Shown piece after piece: positions 38,930 through 47,405 of a stretch of 64,000 nucleotides of DNA. Below the pieces are notes generated by a model. The model did no database searches. It had not been told where the DNA came from and saw only the letters and a program-made list of their open reading frames with translations. Position 1 is the stretch's first letter; each line of letters starts with the position of its first letter. This DNA is from Thermococcus sp. 2319x1 (lineage in GTDB: Archaea; Methanobacteriota_B; Thermococci; Thermococcales; Thermococcaceae): the NCBI RefSeq assembly GCF_001484685.1, contig NZ_CP012200.1, positions 1,172,321-1,236,320 of the forward strand, written 5' to 3'. A program made the position numbers and the translations under genes.

Positions 38930-40250
38930 GCTCACATATCAGTCTAACTGCAAGAGCTGAAGAGATGTACTGAACCATTGGGAAGAGCTGAGGAGAGCAA
39001 GCCGACAACGGAACAAAAATAACCAGAAGCCAGAAAAACAATGCTTTTCCCCCTCTCATATTTAATATCGATCTTCTGAAATCAAACAACAGATAGGATA
39101 TTAAAATCAGCTGGAGGATTCCTTCCCTTAAGAAGACGAAGAGAGAGCCGGGATCAAAGGATAGGGAGATTTCTGGAATTGAAAAAACATTTGCCCCTAA
39201 GATAAAGAAAGTAATGCTCAGACCAAGGTAAATGGAATTTCTTATAGACTTTGTTGGAAAGACAAAAAACGTGAAAAATGGAAAAACAATCAGATAGGGC
39301 CACACCAAACTGCCCGCTGCAACGACAAGTGAGAGGAGAAAGACTTGCCCCATTACCTTAGGACTCCCTTCCGTAAATTTTGCATTTAGTGTAAGCGCCG
39401 CAACAAGGACTAAGAGAAACACCCCGATATTTGTGGAGAAATCTGCAATAGAATTCCTGAATGAGGGAGACGAGAACATAAGTCCAAAAACCAAAAAGCC
39501 AAGCTCTCTATATGGCTTTGGAGCCGTAAAAAATATCAGAGTGGACGTAAAGAAGAGGATAAATAAATGAAGAACAAGAAGGGCTTCTTCCGTTGGAGAG
39601 TAGACTTGGAAATAGGAATTGAGAGCAAGAGATAGAAGCGAGTCTTTAGTCTCCATCAAGGCACTCTGAAAGGTATTCTTAAGAAAGTCTTCGCCAATAG
39701 TAAAGGGCATCGAGTTTGAAACCCAGAATGCAAGGAGAGACACAACAAGAAGATAGAAAAAGTGAGTATAAGTTCCGTGATTGGAGAACCAAAATGCAAA
39801 GAAAAGGACCAAAAAGATACCTGCAAATAAAAGACCATACACCTCCGCACTTCTGAACCTATAGTGGGATGAAAACGCCTTCTCTATGAGGTACATGTTC
39901 CCCTCGCTGCCGGTGAAGAGAACAACCCCGTTGAGAACTATCACTGAGGGCTCCAAAGAAGCTTCCGGAGGTAATCCCGTTAAATTCCAGAGCTTTTTCA
40001 TCTCCGGGTTGTCATAGACGTTTCCAACAAGAACCAGAACTTCATCCCCCTTATCTTTAAACCGAGAAAGCTTCTCATCAACATACCATCCCCATGCCTT
40101 AGAATAGTCACTCTCTCCCGAAACCACATGGTATGTTCTTCCATCAGATAAAAACTCTTCAAAGGCATTTTCATTTGGATAGAACTCTAACTGAGACGCA
40201 GAAGCAAGGGGAAGCATAAAGAGGAGCGTCATGATTAAAAATTTCTTCAT
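38913..40250 (-). CDS. Large exported/polytopic membrane protein, unknown
   Basis: A 445-residue protein. It starts with a signal peptide (MKKFLIMTLLFMLPLASAS). About 110 extracellular residues follow, with a thioredoxin-like flavour (EVLVLVGNVYDNPEMKKLWN, SVIVLNGVVLFTGSEG) but no CxxC. The rest has eight to ten membrane spans (GLLFAGIFLVLFFAFWF, FLLVLVAALTLNAKF, SIYLGLSITFFILGANVF). The upstream start at 40259 is less likely than ATG 40250. I do not recognise the family. Confidence 0.65.
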   Translation of the reverse strand: MKKFLIMTLLFMLPLASASQLEFYPNENAFEEFLSDGRTYHVVSGESDYSKAWGWYVDEKLSRFKDKGDEVLVLVGNVYDNPEMKKLWNLTGLPPEASLEPSVIVLNGVVLFTGSEGNMYLIEKAFSSHYRFRSAEVYGLLFAGIFLVLFFAFWFSNHGTYTHFFYLLVVSLLAFWVSNSMPFTIGEDFLKNTFQSALMETKDSLLSLALNSYFQVYSPTEEALLVLHLFILFFTSTLIFFTAPKPYRELGFLVFGLMFSSPSFRNSIADFSTNIGVFLLVLVAALTLNAKFTEGSPKVMGQVFLLSLVVAAGSLVWPYLIVFPFFTFFVFPTKSIRNSIYLGLSITFFILGANVFSIPEISLSFDPGSLFVFLREGILQLILISYLLFDFRRSILNMRGGKALFFWLLVIFVPLSACSPQLFPMVQYISSALAVRLICELTPQT

Positions 40251-40271
40251 CTCCCCCACCGGATAAAATTA

Positions 40272-40345
40272 TGTAGCCAGGTCCAGCGCGGCATCACCGT
40301 TTCGGCCCATGCCGATCTCAGCCGCGCATCGATAGGTAATAATTC
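40272..40345 (-). ncRNA. Candidate GC-rich structured RNA (H/ACA- or K-turn-like)
   Basis: A GC-rich island in an otherwise AT-rich gap. On the minus strand GCGCGGC (near 40327) pairs with GCCGCGC (near 40285), enclosing CTGAGATC and GGTGATGCC, which look like the two sides of a K-turn, and an inner hairpin CGGC-ATGG-GCCG. An ACA trinucleotide (40272-40274) lies 3' of the stem on this strand. A TTAAAT box over the end of the mrp gene (about 40353-40362) would start transcription near 40340. GC-rich islands mark structured RNAs in hyperthermophiles. Class and strand are inferred. Confidence 0.45.
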
Positions 40346-40362
40346 AAAAAGAGATTTAAGCT

Positions 40363-41241
40363 TTACTCTTTCTTCAGCTCTTCCAGTTTTGTAATGAGCT
40401 TTTGGACTATTTCCATAAAGGCCTTTGCCGCTGGAGTGTCCTCGTAGAGAACTATGGGTATACCGTTGTCGCCCGCTTCTCTAGCCTTCAAATCTATGGG
40501 AACTTTTCCAAGAAAGTCAACCCCTTCTCTCTTTGCTAACTTCTCTCCGCCGCCCTCACCAAAGAGGTCTATCTTGTTCCCGCAGTGGGGGCATATTAGA
40601 TAGCTCATGTTCTCAATGACCGCTATGTAGGGAACGTTCATCTGTTTCATCATATTTACCGCTTTACCCGTATCGAGCAAAGCAACCTCTTGAGGCGTGG
40701 TAACTATTATAGCCGCATCGAGCTGGATTGTCTGGGTAACGGTTAAGATTTGGTCTCCCGTTCCCGGAGGAAAGTCCACGATCATGAAGTCCAAGCTTCC
40801 CCACTTTACATCACCGAGAAGCTGTTTGATGGCCTTTGTGACGAGAGAGCCTCTCCATATTATTGGCTGGTCTTCAGGAACCATGAGCCCCATACTCATG
40901 ACCTTAATTGGAGTTGTTTGGCCAAGAAAGTCGTTCATTGGGGGTATCATCTCGAAATGTCCATCCTCAAACTTCTCTGCAAGAACTTCCGCCTTTTCAA
41001 CCCCAAGCATCTTTGCCACGTTTGGGCCATGTACATCTGCATCCAAAATGCCCACGAAATAGCCCTGTTTTGCAAGTGCCGCTGCAAGATTTACCGCAAC
41101 TGTGGATTTCCCAACGCCTCCTTTCCCACTCAGAACAGCAACTTTGTATCTCCACTGCTTCTCTTTTTCCTTTATTCTCTGGGTGAGAGGATCAACACCC
41201 AATCCGGGTAAGTTAAAGCTAGGCGGAGTTTTTATCGTCAT
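40363..41241 (-). CDS. Mrp/NBP35 family Fe-S carrier ATPase
   Basis: A 292-residue P-loop ATPase: VAVLSGKGGVGKSTVAVNLA (deviant Walker A), ILDADVHGPNVAKMLG, DFMIVDFPPGTGDQIL, and YLICPHCGNKIDLFG, whose CxxC bridges a [4Fe-4S] cluster in the dimer. The protein assembles or transfers Fe-S clusters. There is no extra N-terminal ferredoxin. The candidate RNA at 40272-40345 follows its stop. Confidence 0.92.
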   Translation of the reverse strand: MTIKTPPSFNLPGLGVDPLTQRIKEKEKQWRYKVAVLSGKGGVGKSTVAVNLAAALAKQGYFVGILDADVHGPNVAKMLGVEKAEVLAEKFEDGHFEMIPPMNDFLGQTTPIKVMSMGLMVPEDQPIIWRGSLVTKAIKQLLGDVKWGSLDFMIVDFPPGTGDQILTVTQTIQLDAAIIVTTPQEVALLDTGKAVNMMKQMNVPYIAVIENMSYLICPHCGNKIDLFGEGGGEKLAKREGVDFLGKVPIDLKAREAGDNGIPIVLYEDTPAAKAFMEIVQKLITKLEELKKE

Positions 41242-41340
41242 CCCATCACCTCTGGTTTAGGGTAGTCTAAAAATGCTTATAAGTTTTGCTCACAAAATAC
41301 ACAATATTACACAAAAATGGGTAACAAAAAAGAGGAAAAT

Positions 41341-42288
41341 TCACGGAAGTTCGACTTCTTTACCCAGAATTCTCCATAGCTCCTTTATCTGATTCTTGAG
41401 CTCTTGTATCGCTTCGGGTCTCTTGAAGAGGTGCTTAAACCTTCCTTGCAACCTAAGGTAATCTTCAATTGGCTTCTTGAACTTTCCATCCTTGGGGAAC
41501 CTCTGGAACTTTATGTTGTGGAAGTCCCCGTTTTCTATTTCAAATAGTGGCCAAATACCTGTCTCAATTGCCAGCCTGGCCACCTCAACTGTCTTTTCTG
41601 GTGGAGTCCTCCATCCGGGAACACATGGTGCCAAAACTTGAACAAACGCCGGCCCATCCACGCTTGCCGCCTTCTTCATCTTCCTGTAGAAATCATGGGG
41701 GTCCCCAATGCTGGCAGTTGCAACGTATGGAATTTGGTGGGCTGCAGCTATTAATGCCACCCATTTCTTTGGCTTGTCCTCACCAATTGAGTACTTTCCG
41801 GGAGGTGATGTAGTTGTCCATGCTCCGTATGGGGTCGATGAGCTTCTTTGAATACCGGTATTCATGTAGGCCTCGTTGTCATACATGAGGTAGACCACGT
41901 TGTGTCTCCTCTCAAGCATTCCGGAGAGTGCTTGGAGACCAATGTCAGCTGTACCACCATCTCCACCAATGGCAAGAATCTTTCCTTTTCTGCCGAGCTT
42001 TTTCCACGCAGCTTCAACACCGCTGGCTACAGCAGCGGCATTTTCAAAAGCTACATGGATCCATGGAGCTTTCCAAGCTGTGTATGGGAAAACACCAGAG
42101 ACAACTTCCATACATCCTGTGGCGTGGGCTATTGCAAAAGCGTTTGGGTCGCCGTACTTCTCTTCCATTGCTTCGCTAAATGCCTTTGTGGCGAGCTTCA
42201 TGACTATAGCCGGCCCACAACCGGCACACGCAGCGTGACCAGGTGCCCAGTATTCGCGAGTTGTGATAGGAGGCTTTCTAACGGCCAT
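41341..42288 (-). CDS. porB: Pyruvate ferredoxin oxidoreductase subunit beta
   Basis: A 315-residue thiamine-binding subunit. Features are [35 protein letters not shown] (the diphosphate-binding GDG...) and [20 protein letters not shown]. Cys residues for a [4Fe-4S] cluster are visible, including CVPGW. It splits pyruvate with CoA to acetyl-CoA and CO2, reducing ferredoxin. Assignment as POR rather than VOR follows the gene order known from Pyrococcus. Start at [10 protein letters not shown] (42288). Confidence 0.9.
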   Translation of the reverse strand: MAVRKPPITTREYWAPGHAACAGCGPAIVMKLATKAFSEAMEEKYGDPNAFAIAHATGCMEVVSGVFPYTAWKAPWIHVAFENAAAVASGVEAAWKKLGRKGKILAIGGDGGTADIGLQALSGMLERRHNVVYLMYDNEAYMNTGIQRSSSTPYGAWTTTSPPGKYSIGEDKPKKWVALIAAAHQIPYVATASIGDPHDFYRKMKKAASVDGPAFVQVLAPCVPGWRTPPEKTVEVARLAIETGIWPLFEIENGDFHNIKFQRFPKDGKFKKPIEDYLRLQGRFKHLFKRPEAIQELKNQIKELWRILGKEVELP

Positions 42289-42298
42289 CATAATCACC

Positions 42299-43483
42299 TC
42301 ACAAAATCTCCTTCCTCAATCCTATCCAGTTGACTTCCTCAACCTTCTCTCCTTCAAGGGCTTTCTTTGATATTTCAACGACCTCTTCAAGGTTTTCAAA
42401 GGTGACGTCTCTTCCACCAAGGCCGAGTATGAAGTCTAGGACTATTGGCTTCTCTTTCTCATTTATGAGTGCTCTGCTTGTGTCTGCAAAGACCGCACCG
42501 CCAATTCCAAAGCTGATGTCCTTTTCGAGAATTGCAAGGACTTTTGTCTTCTTAGCGAGAGCTTTGATTTCCTCAATTGGGAATGGCCTGTAGACAGTCA
42601 TCTTTGCTGCTCCGATCTTCACTCCCTCTTCCCTCTTTTTATCCACGAACTCCTTGAGCGTTCCGGCAAGTGAACCCATGGTGAGGAGAATTATCTCAGC
42701 ATCGTCTGTCTTGTATTCCTCAATCATGTGGTATCTTCTACCGAACTTCTTCTCGAACTCGTCAAATACTTCCTTGATGACCTTTCTCGCGTTTTCCATG
42801 GCCTCCCAAACCGTGTATCTTGCCTCCATGTAGTGAGCCGGGAACCCAAGGGCACCCTGAGTAATTGGTCTGGCCGGATCAAGGTAAGCGTGCTTTGGAA
42901 CGTACTCCCCAAGGAACTCGTCAACTACCTCTTGGTCTGGGATTTCAACCGGCTCAACTGTGTGGGTCAATATGAACGCATCGAATCCAACCATTGCTGG
43001 GAGCAAAACGCGTTCATCTTCTGCAACCTTAAAGGCGATCAATATCAAGTCAAGTGCCTCTTGGTTGTTTTCCGCATAGAACTGAATCCAGCCAGTATCC
43101 CTCTCGCTTATCGTGTCCTGCCAGTCATTCCAGATGTTAATTGGGGCTGAGAGGGCTCTATTACCAATTGCCATAACAATTGGGAGCCTCATTCCTGCAG
43201 CTATGAAGAGAATCTCATGCATCAAAGCCAAACCTTGGGAAGCAGTTGCCGTAAAGGTTCTGACTCCTGCAGCAGATGCACCAACACATGCAGAAATTGC
43301 CGAGTGTTCACTTTCAACTTTTATGAACTCGGCATCCATCTCTCCATCGGCGACAAATTCACTAATCTTTTCTGGAACGAGAGTTGATGGTGTAATTGGG
43401 AATGCAGCCACAACCTTTGGCTTTGCAAGCTTAGCTGCCCAAGCAGCGGCTTCATTACCCTTCATAACTTTCCTCATAGGCAT
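42299..43483 (-). CDS. porA: Pyruvate ferredoxin oxidoreductase subunit alpha
   Basis: A 394-residue alpha subunit: [40 protein letters not shown] and [20 protein letters not shown]. It provides the pyrimidine-binding side and works with beta, gamma and delta. It starts MPMRKVMKG after GAGGTGGTAAA. The intergenic gap to porD is nine bases. Confidence 0.92.
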   Translation of the reverse strand: MPMRKVMKGNEAAAWAAKLAKPKVVAAFPITPSTLVPEKISEFVADGEMDAEFIKVESEHSAISACVGASAAGVRTFTATASQGLALMHEILFIAAGMRLPIVMAIGNRALSAPINIWNDWQDTISERDTGWIQFYAENNQEALDLILIAFKVAEDERVLLPAMVGFDAFILTHTVEPVEIPDQEVVDEFLGEYVPKHAYLDPARPITQGALGFPAHYMEARYTVWEAMENARKVIKEVFDEFEKKFGRRYHMIEEYKTDDAEIILLTMGSLAGTLKEFVDKKREEGVKIGAAKMTVYRPFPIEEIKALAKKTKVLAILEKDISFGIGGAVFADTSRALINEKEKPIVLDFILGLGGRDVTFENLEEVVEISKKALEGEKVEEVNWIGLRKEIL

Positions 43484-43492
43484 TTTACCACC

Positions 43493-43810
43493 TCACTTGA
43501 ATTCTCTAACCATTTCAATTGCTTTGGTTGGGCATTCGTTTGCACAGATTCCACAACCCTTACAGTAGTCGTAATCAAACACCGGATAGCTTTCCTCGTC
43601 CAGATAAATTGCGGGCTCTGGACAGAAGGTGTAGCACAAGAAACATCTGACGCACTTATCTTTGTTAAACTTTGGCATGAAAACTCTCCAACCACCGGTC
43701 TTGTTAACAACGCTGCTTCCGGGAATGTATACTATTGCACCCGGTGTCATTTTTTCGCTATACTCCTTTTGGACTCTTTCAATATCAGCCTTGAAAGGAC
43801 TTTCCGCCAT
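43493..43810 (-). CDS. porD: Pyruvate ferredoxin oxidoreductase subunit delta (ferredoxin-like)
   Basis: A 105-residue two-cluster ferredoxin: CVRCFLCYTFCPEPAIYLDE and CKGCGICANECPTKAIEMV. It starts MAESPFKADIERV (43810) with GGGGTGGTATGT upstream; the reading frame extends to 43876 without homology. Two [4Fe-4S] clusters carry electrons from the thiamine site to external ferredoxin. Confidence 0.93.
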   Translation of the reverse strand: MAESPFKADIERVQKEYSEKMTPGAIVYIPGSSVVNKTGGWRVFMPKFNKDKCVRCFLCYTFCPEPAIYLDEESYPVFDYDYCKGCGICANECPTKAIEMVREFK

Positions 43811-43872
43811 ACATACCACCCCGAGTGAGTCATCACACTTTTCTTTAAACTTTTCGCAAAAAGAAATAAAAA

Positions 43873-44808
43873 TCAACCGAAGAGCTCGGCCTTCTTCTTA
43901 AGCTCCTCCCATTCCTTGAGCACCCATTCTTGGAGTATCTCCATGTCCTCCTTTGTCATGTACTTAAACCTTCCTTGGAGCTTGAGATACTCCTCGAGTG
44001 GCTTTGGTTCTTTGTTCGGCGAAGGCATGTTTATCTTGTATTTTCCGTTCTCGTATTCAAAGAGCGGGAAGTATGCAGTCTGAACTGCCAAGCGGGCAAG
44101 CTCTATGCTCTTGTCTGTTGGGCTTCTCCACCCGGTTGGGCATGGGGCGAAGAGCTGAATGAAAGAGGGCCCCCTAATTGTTTGAGCCTTTTTGAGCTTT
44201 CTCATGAAGTCCTCCGGATAGGCAATGCTCGCAGTTGCTGCATAAGCCGGCTTGTGGGCTATAACAATATCGATAACCTTCTTCTTTGGTCTCTGCTCAA
44301 TGAAGTGCCTCTTTCCACCCGGAGTATTGGTTGTCCAAGCACCGTATGGGGTCGATGAGCTTCTTTGAATACCGGTATTCATGTAGGCCTCGTTATCGTA
44401 CATGATGTAAAGGGCATCGTGTCCCCTCTCAAGGAAACCGCTCAAGGCCTGGAGACCAATGTCAGCTGTACCACCATCTCCGGCCCATCCAACGACCATT
44501 ATTCCATCTTCGCCCTTTACCTTGTATCCTTTTGCCTTCAATGCCGCCTCAATGCCACTAATTACCGCACCCGTTGTTTCAAATGCGGTGTGGAAGAGGG
44601 GAGCATTTAAAGCAGTGTAGGGCCATGGGCCGGCTATGATTGTGGAACAGCATGCTGGAATTGTGAATATCGCTTTTCCCCCATAGGCTTTAAGGACATA
44701 CCTCAAACCCAGGGATGCACCACAACCTTGGCAAGCAGTGTGTCCGGCATAAAAGTGCTCCTCAAAGGGAAGGGTCAACCTTTTCTTAACATCAGCAGGA
44801 AGTTCCAT
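43873..44808 (-). CDS. vorB: 2-Ketoisovalerate ferredoxin oxidoreductase subunit beta
   Basis: A 311-residue paralogue of porB: HFYAGHTACQGCGASLGLRY (as EHFYAGHTACQGCGASL), [20 protein letters not shown] and [21 protein letters not shown] start at MELPADVKKRL (44808) because GAGGTGAGAAAA precedes it; the frame extends to 44835. VOR oxidises branched-chain 2-oxoacids from Val, Leu and Ile to acyl-CoA. Assignment between POR and VOR is by gene order. Confidence 0.88.
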   Translation of the reverse strand: MELPADVKKRLTLPFEEHFYAGHTACQGCGASLGLRYVLKAYGGKAIFTIPACCSTIIAGPWPYTALNAPLFHTAFETTGAVISGIEAALKAKGYKVKGEDGIMVVGWAGDGGTADIGLQALSGFLERGHDALYIMYDNEAYMNTGIQRSSSTPYGAWTTNTPGGKRHFIEQRPKKKVIDIVIAHKPAYAATASIAYPEDFMRKLKKAQTIRGPSFIQLFAPCPTGWRSPTDKSIELARLAVQTAYFPLFEYENGKYKINMPSPNKEPKPLEEYLKLQGRFKYMTKEDMEILQEWVLKEWEELKKKAELFG

Positions 44809-44813
44809 TTTTC

Positions 44814-45995
44814 TCACCTCTTCAGATGGTACCATTCAATTTCCCTATCGAGCTTGCCCTTTTGGATTATCTCCCTCATGTTCTTGGCTATTGTCTTCAC
44901 ATCGTTCACTGTAAGGTCCCTTCCTCCAAGTCCAACGATGTAGTTCTTCATTATTGGCTTTGCATCAGTGTTGTAGAGGACACCCTTGGACTCGTTGAAG
45001 AGGATTCCCTCCTGTCCAAAGGAGAAGTTCCTGTCGAGAACCGCTATTCCTTCAACGTTCTTTGCCAATTCGTAGAGCTCTTCCTTCGGGAACGGCCTGA
45101 ACCACCTGACTTTTGCGGCCCCTACCTTATAGCCCTCACTTCTGAGCATGTCAACTGCCTCTTTTACGGTCCCCATAAGGGAGCCCATTCCCATGAAGAC
45201 TATCTCAGCATCATCAGTTTTGTAGAGCTCTATCATCTGACTGTAATCCCTTCCAAATCTCTCGCCGTATTCCTTTCCAACCTCTTTGATGACCTTCTTT
45301 GCCTCTTCCATTGCCTTGGCTATCTTGTACCTAAACTCATAATAGTCAGCTGGAGTTCCTAAGGCACCGACTGAGAATGGGTTTTCAAAGTCAGTAAGTG
45401 TGTACAAGGGCTTCCTCGGTGGGAGGAACTCATCTATCTCTTCCTGCTCTGGCATGTCAACCACATCGTAAGTGTGACTGAGGATGAAGGCGCTCTCAAC
45501 AACCATTACGGGGAGGTTGACCTTCTCATGCTCCGCAATCTTGAATGCCATCAATACTCCATCATAAACCTCTTGGTTGTTTTCGGCGTAAAATTGGAGC
45601 CATCCCGTGTCTCTCTGAGAGAGTGAATCTGTCTGATCATCCCAAACGCTCCATGGAGGAGCCATAGCTCTGTTAACATCGACCATAACAATTGGGAGCC
45701 TTGCCCCAGCCGCCCAGTGGAGCATCTCGTGCATTAAAGCCAAACCCTGCGCAGAGGTGGCAGTAAAAGCTCTCGCACCCGTTGCTGAAGCACCTATACA
45801 GGCAGCCATAGCAGAGTGCTCGCTCTCAACGGGCACATATTGAAGGTTTTCAACTTCCCCATTGGCAATGAACTCGGCTATTTTCTCAATAATTGAGGTT
45901 TGAGGTGTGATGGGATAAGCGGCTACAACCTCAACTCTGGCATGTTTAGCAGCGTAAGCTGCAGCGTAATTACCACTCACAACTTTCTTTGGCAT
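44814..45995 (-). CDS. vorA: 2-Ketoisovalerate ferredoxin oxidoreductase subunit alpha
   Basis: A 393-residue paralogue of porA: VVAAYPITPQTSIIEKIAEF, VESEHSAMAACIGASATGAR and MAPPWSVWDDQTDSLSQRDT. It starts MPKKVVSGNYAAAYAAKH after GAGGTGGTAAA. The gene follows vorD by nine bases. Confidence 0.9.
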   Translation of the reverse strand: MPKKVVSGNYAAAYAAKHARVEVVAAYPITPQTSIIEKIAEFIANGEVENLQYVPVESEHSAMAACIGASATGARAFTATSAQGLALMHEMLHWAAGARLPIVMVDVNRAMAPPWSVWDDQTDSLSQRDTGWLQFYAENNQEVYDGVLMAFKIAEHEKVNLPVMVVESAFILSHTYDVVDMPEQEEIDEFLPPRKPLYTLTDFENPFSVGALGTPADYYEFRYKIAKAMEEAKKVIKEVGKEYGERFGRDYSQMIELYKTDDAEIVFMGMGSLMGTVKEAVDMLRSEGYKVGAAKVRWFRPFPKEELYELAKNVEGIAVLDRNFSFGQEGILFNESKGVLYNTDAKPIMKNYIVGLGGRDLTVNDVKTIAKNMREIIQKGKLDREIEWYHLKR

Positions 45996-46004
45996 TTTAC
46001 CACC

Positions 46005-46322
46005 TCACTTCTCTTCCCTTACCATGGTTATTGCTTTGGTTGGGCATTCGTTTGCACAGATTCCACAGCCCTTACAGTAGTCGTAGTCCACTGCAGTGTA
46101 GCCATCTTCCTTGATATATATTGCCGGCTCTGGACAGAACTTCCAGCAAATGTAGCACTTTATACACTTGCTCTCGTCAATAACTGGCATGAAAGTTCTC
46201 CAGTCTCCGGTGAAGTTCGATAGCGTTGTCCCCAGCGTTATTGGGGCTTCCGGATACTCATCAACGGACTTAAATACTATTTTTTCGGATTTTGCCTTCT
46301 TCTCCCCAAATAGAGTATTCAA
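46005..46322 (-). CDS. vorD: 2-Ketoisovalerate ferredoxin oxidoreductase subunit delta
   Basis: A 105-residue two-cluster ferredoxin: CIKCYICWKFCPEPAIYIKE and CKGCGICANECPTKAITMV. It starts MNTLFGEKKAKSEK from a TTG codon (46322), with GGGGTGAAACG ahead. It mirrors porD and lies first in the VOR set, after the shared gamma subunit. Confidence 0.92.
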   Translation of the reverse strand: MNTLFGEKKAKSEKIVFKSVDEYPEAPITLGTTLSNFTGDWRTFMPVIDESKCIKCYICWKFCPEPAIYIKEDGYTAVDYDYCKGCGICANECPTKAITMVREEK

Positions 46323-46361
46323 GACGTTTCACCCCTAAATGGATTTTAAAGGAAGGAAAAA

Positions 46362-46919
46362 TCAAAGCTCGTAAACAACAGTCTTCTCAAAGGCTTCTCT
46401 TGCAGCTTTGGCGTTCTTTTTGCCAAGCTCTCCCGAGAAAGTATCCTCGATAACCTCTTCCACGCTTTCTATCTTAACTATCCCTGTTGCTTTTGCAACA
46501 GCACCAAGAATTGAGGTATTTGTAATCGGCAGACCGAGAATTTCAAGGGCTATTGTTGTAGCGTCAACGAGCGCCAGTTTGGCTGGCTTCTTCTTGAGCT
46601 TCTCGAGGACTTCCTCCTTGGTTTTCTCGGTGTTTACAATTACCAATCCTCCATCTTTAAGACCGGCCGTAACGTCAACCGTATCCAAGAGAGAGGGGTC
46701 AAGGACAACTACAACATCTGGCTCATAAATCTGGGTCTTGATTCTAATTGGTTTGTCGTCAATTCTTGTAAAGGCTGTAACTGGGGCACCTCTTCTTTCA
46801 ACACCAAAGAAAGGGAACGCTTGGACGTACTTGCCCTCCAAGAAAGCTGCCTCGGCTAAAACGTTCGCGGCTGTAACTGCACCTTGTCCACCTCTACCGT
46901 GAAAACGAATCTCTATCAT
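46362..46919 (-). CDS. porG: POR/VOR shared subunit gamma
   Basis: A 185-residue gamma subunit: [20 protein letters not shown], then [19 protein letters not shown] and [20 protein letters not shown]. It closes the CoA side of the active site. There is only one gamma gene for two alpha/beta/delta sets, matching the Pyrococcus arrangement in which POR and VOR share it. It is the first gene of the operon; GGGAGG precedes the ATG. Confidence 0.93.
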
Positions 46920-47082
46920 CCTTTCTTCCTCCCAAGTTTTGTCGGTATTATTTCACTTAGTGCATTTATTTAGTTTTCGGTATGGCAAGAAACCTCTTTC
47001 GGCATCTGTCTTTGAGTAAAAGTGAACAAATAGTATGTTTAATGGATAATATAATACACCAGCAGACACAAAAAATATCTTT

Positions 47083-47199
47083 ATGTTTGTAAAGTCAATC
47101 ACGCTTTTAGTGGCTCGGGCCTTGGGGAGCATTATCGGTGTTCACGAGCGGGTTAATCACTCTGAGAAGGAGTTTGCACATGGCGGGATTCACGTCTAA
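47083..47199 (+). CDS. Possible leaderless 38-residue peptide gene
   Basis: An ATG at 47083 opens a frame reading MFVKSITLLVARALGSIIGV and then HERVNHSEKEFAHGGIHV to a TAA. A hydrophobic N-terminal helix is followed by a His/Glu-rich tail. There is no Shine-Dalgarno site, but an ATAATATAATAC box (47046-47057) lies at the distance that would start transcription at about the ATG, so a leaderless mRNA is plausible. It could also be part of a decayed gene. No homologue is recognised. Confidence 0.35.
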   Translation: MFVKSITLLVARALGSIIGVHERVNHSEKEFAHGGIHV

Positions 47200-47207
47200 C
47201 ATTGGAG

Positions 47208-47351
47208 TTAATGAAGTGTAAACACTATTACGAGGGTTCTCTCTTCAGTGATGTACCATCCTCCTTCATCCATTGCCCATCCAGCAGTAATCTTCCACTC
47301 CTGTTTCCCTGTTGTTTCAGGCTCTATTTTAATAGGTTCTACTGTTCCATC
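47208..47351 (-). pseudogene. Isolated C-terminal gene remnant
   Basis: An open frame on the minus strand without a proper start reads DGTVEPIKIEPETTGKQEWK, then ITAGWAMDEGGWYITEERTL and VIVFTLH to a stop. A TAG lies directly before it. The composition is that of a beta-rich exported protein like its neighbours at 47.4-51.5 kb, so it is probably the end of a lost gene of that cluster. Confidence 0.45.
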
Positions 47352-47405
47352 CTAAACCCCAAGAAGACGATTAACAAAAAACTTAAGAGAAACTAAGCAA
47401 ATTAT

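Noticed and set aside
40272-40345. C/D box guide RNA
   Set aside because: CTGA and TGATG elements exist, but the outer C and D boxes are not in place; an H/ACA-like or other K-turn RNA is a better fit.
43811-43876. N-terminal extension of porD to 43876
   Set aside because: The extra residues overlap the vorB tail and do not resemble other delta subunits, which start MAESPF.
47202-47396. Plus-strand 64-codon frame at 47202
   Set aside because: It is antisense to the beta-rich remnant read on the minus strand (47208-47351) and has no ribosome site.
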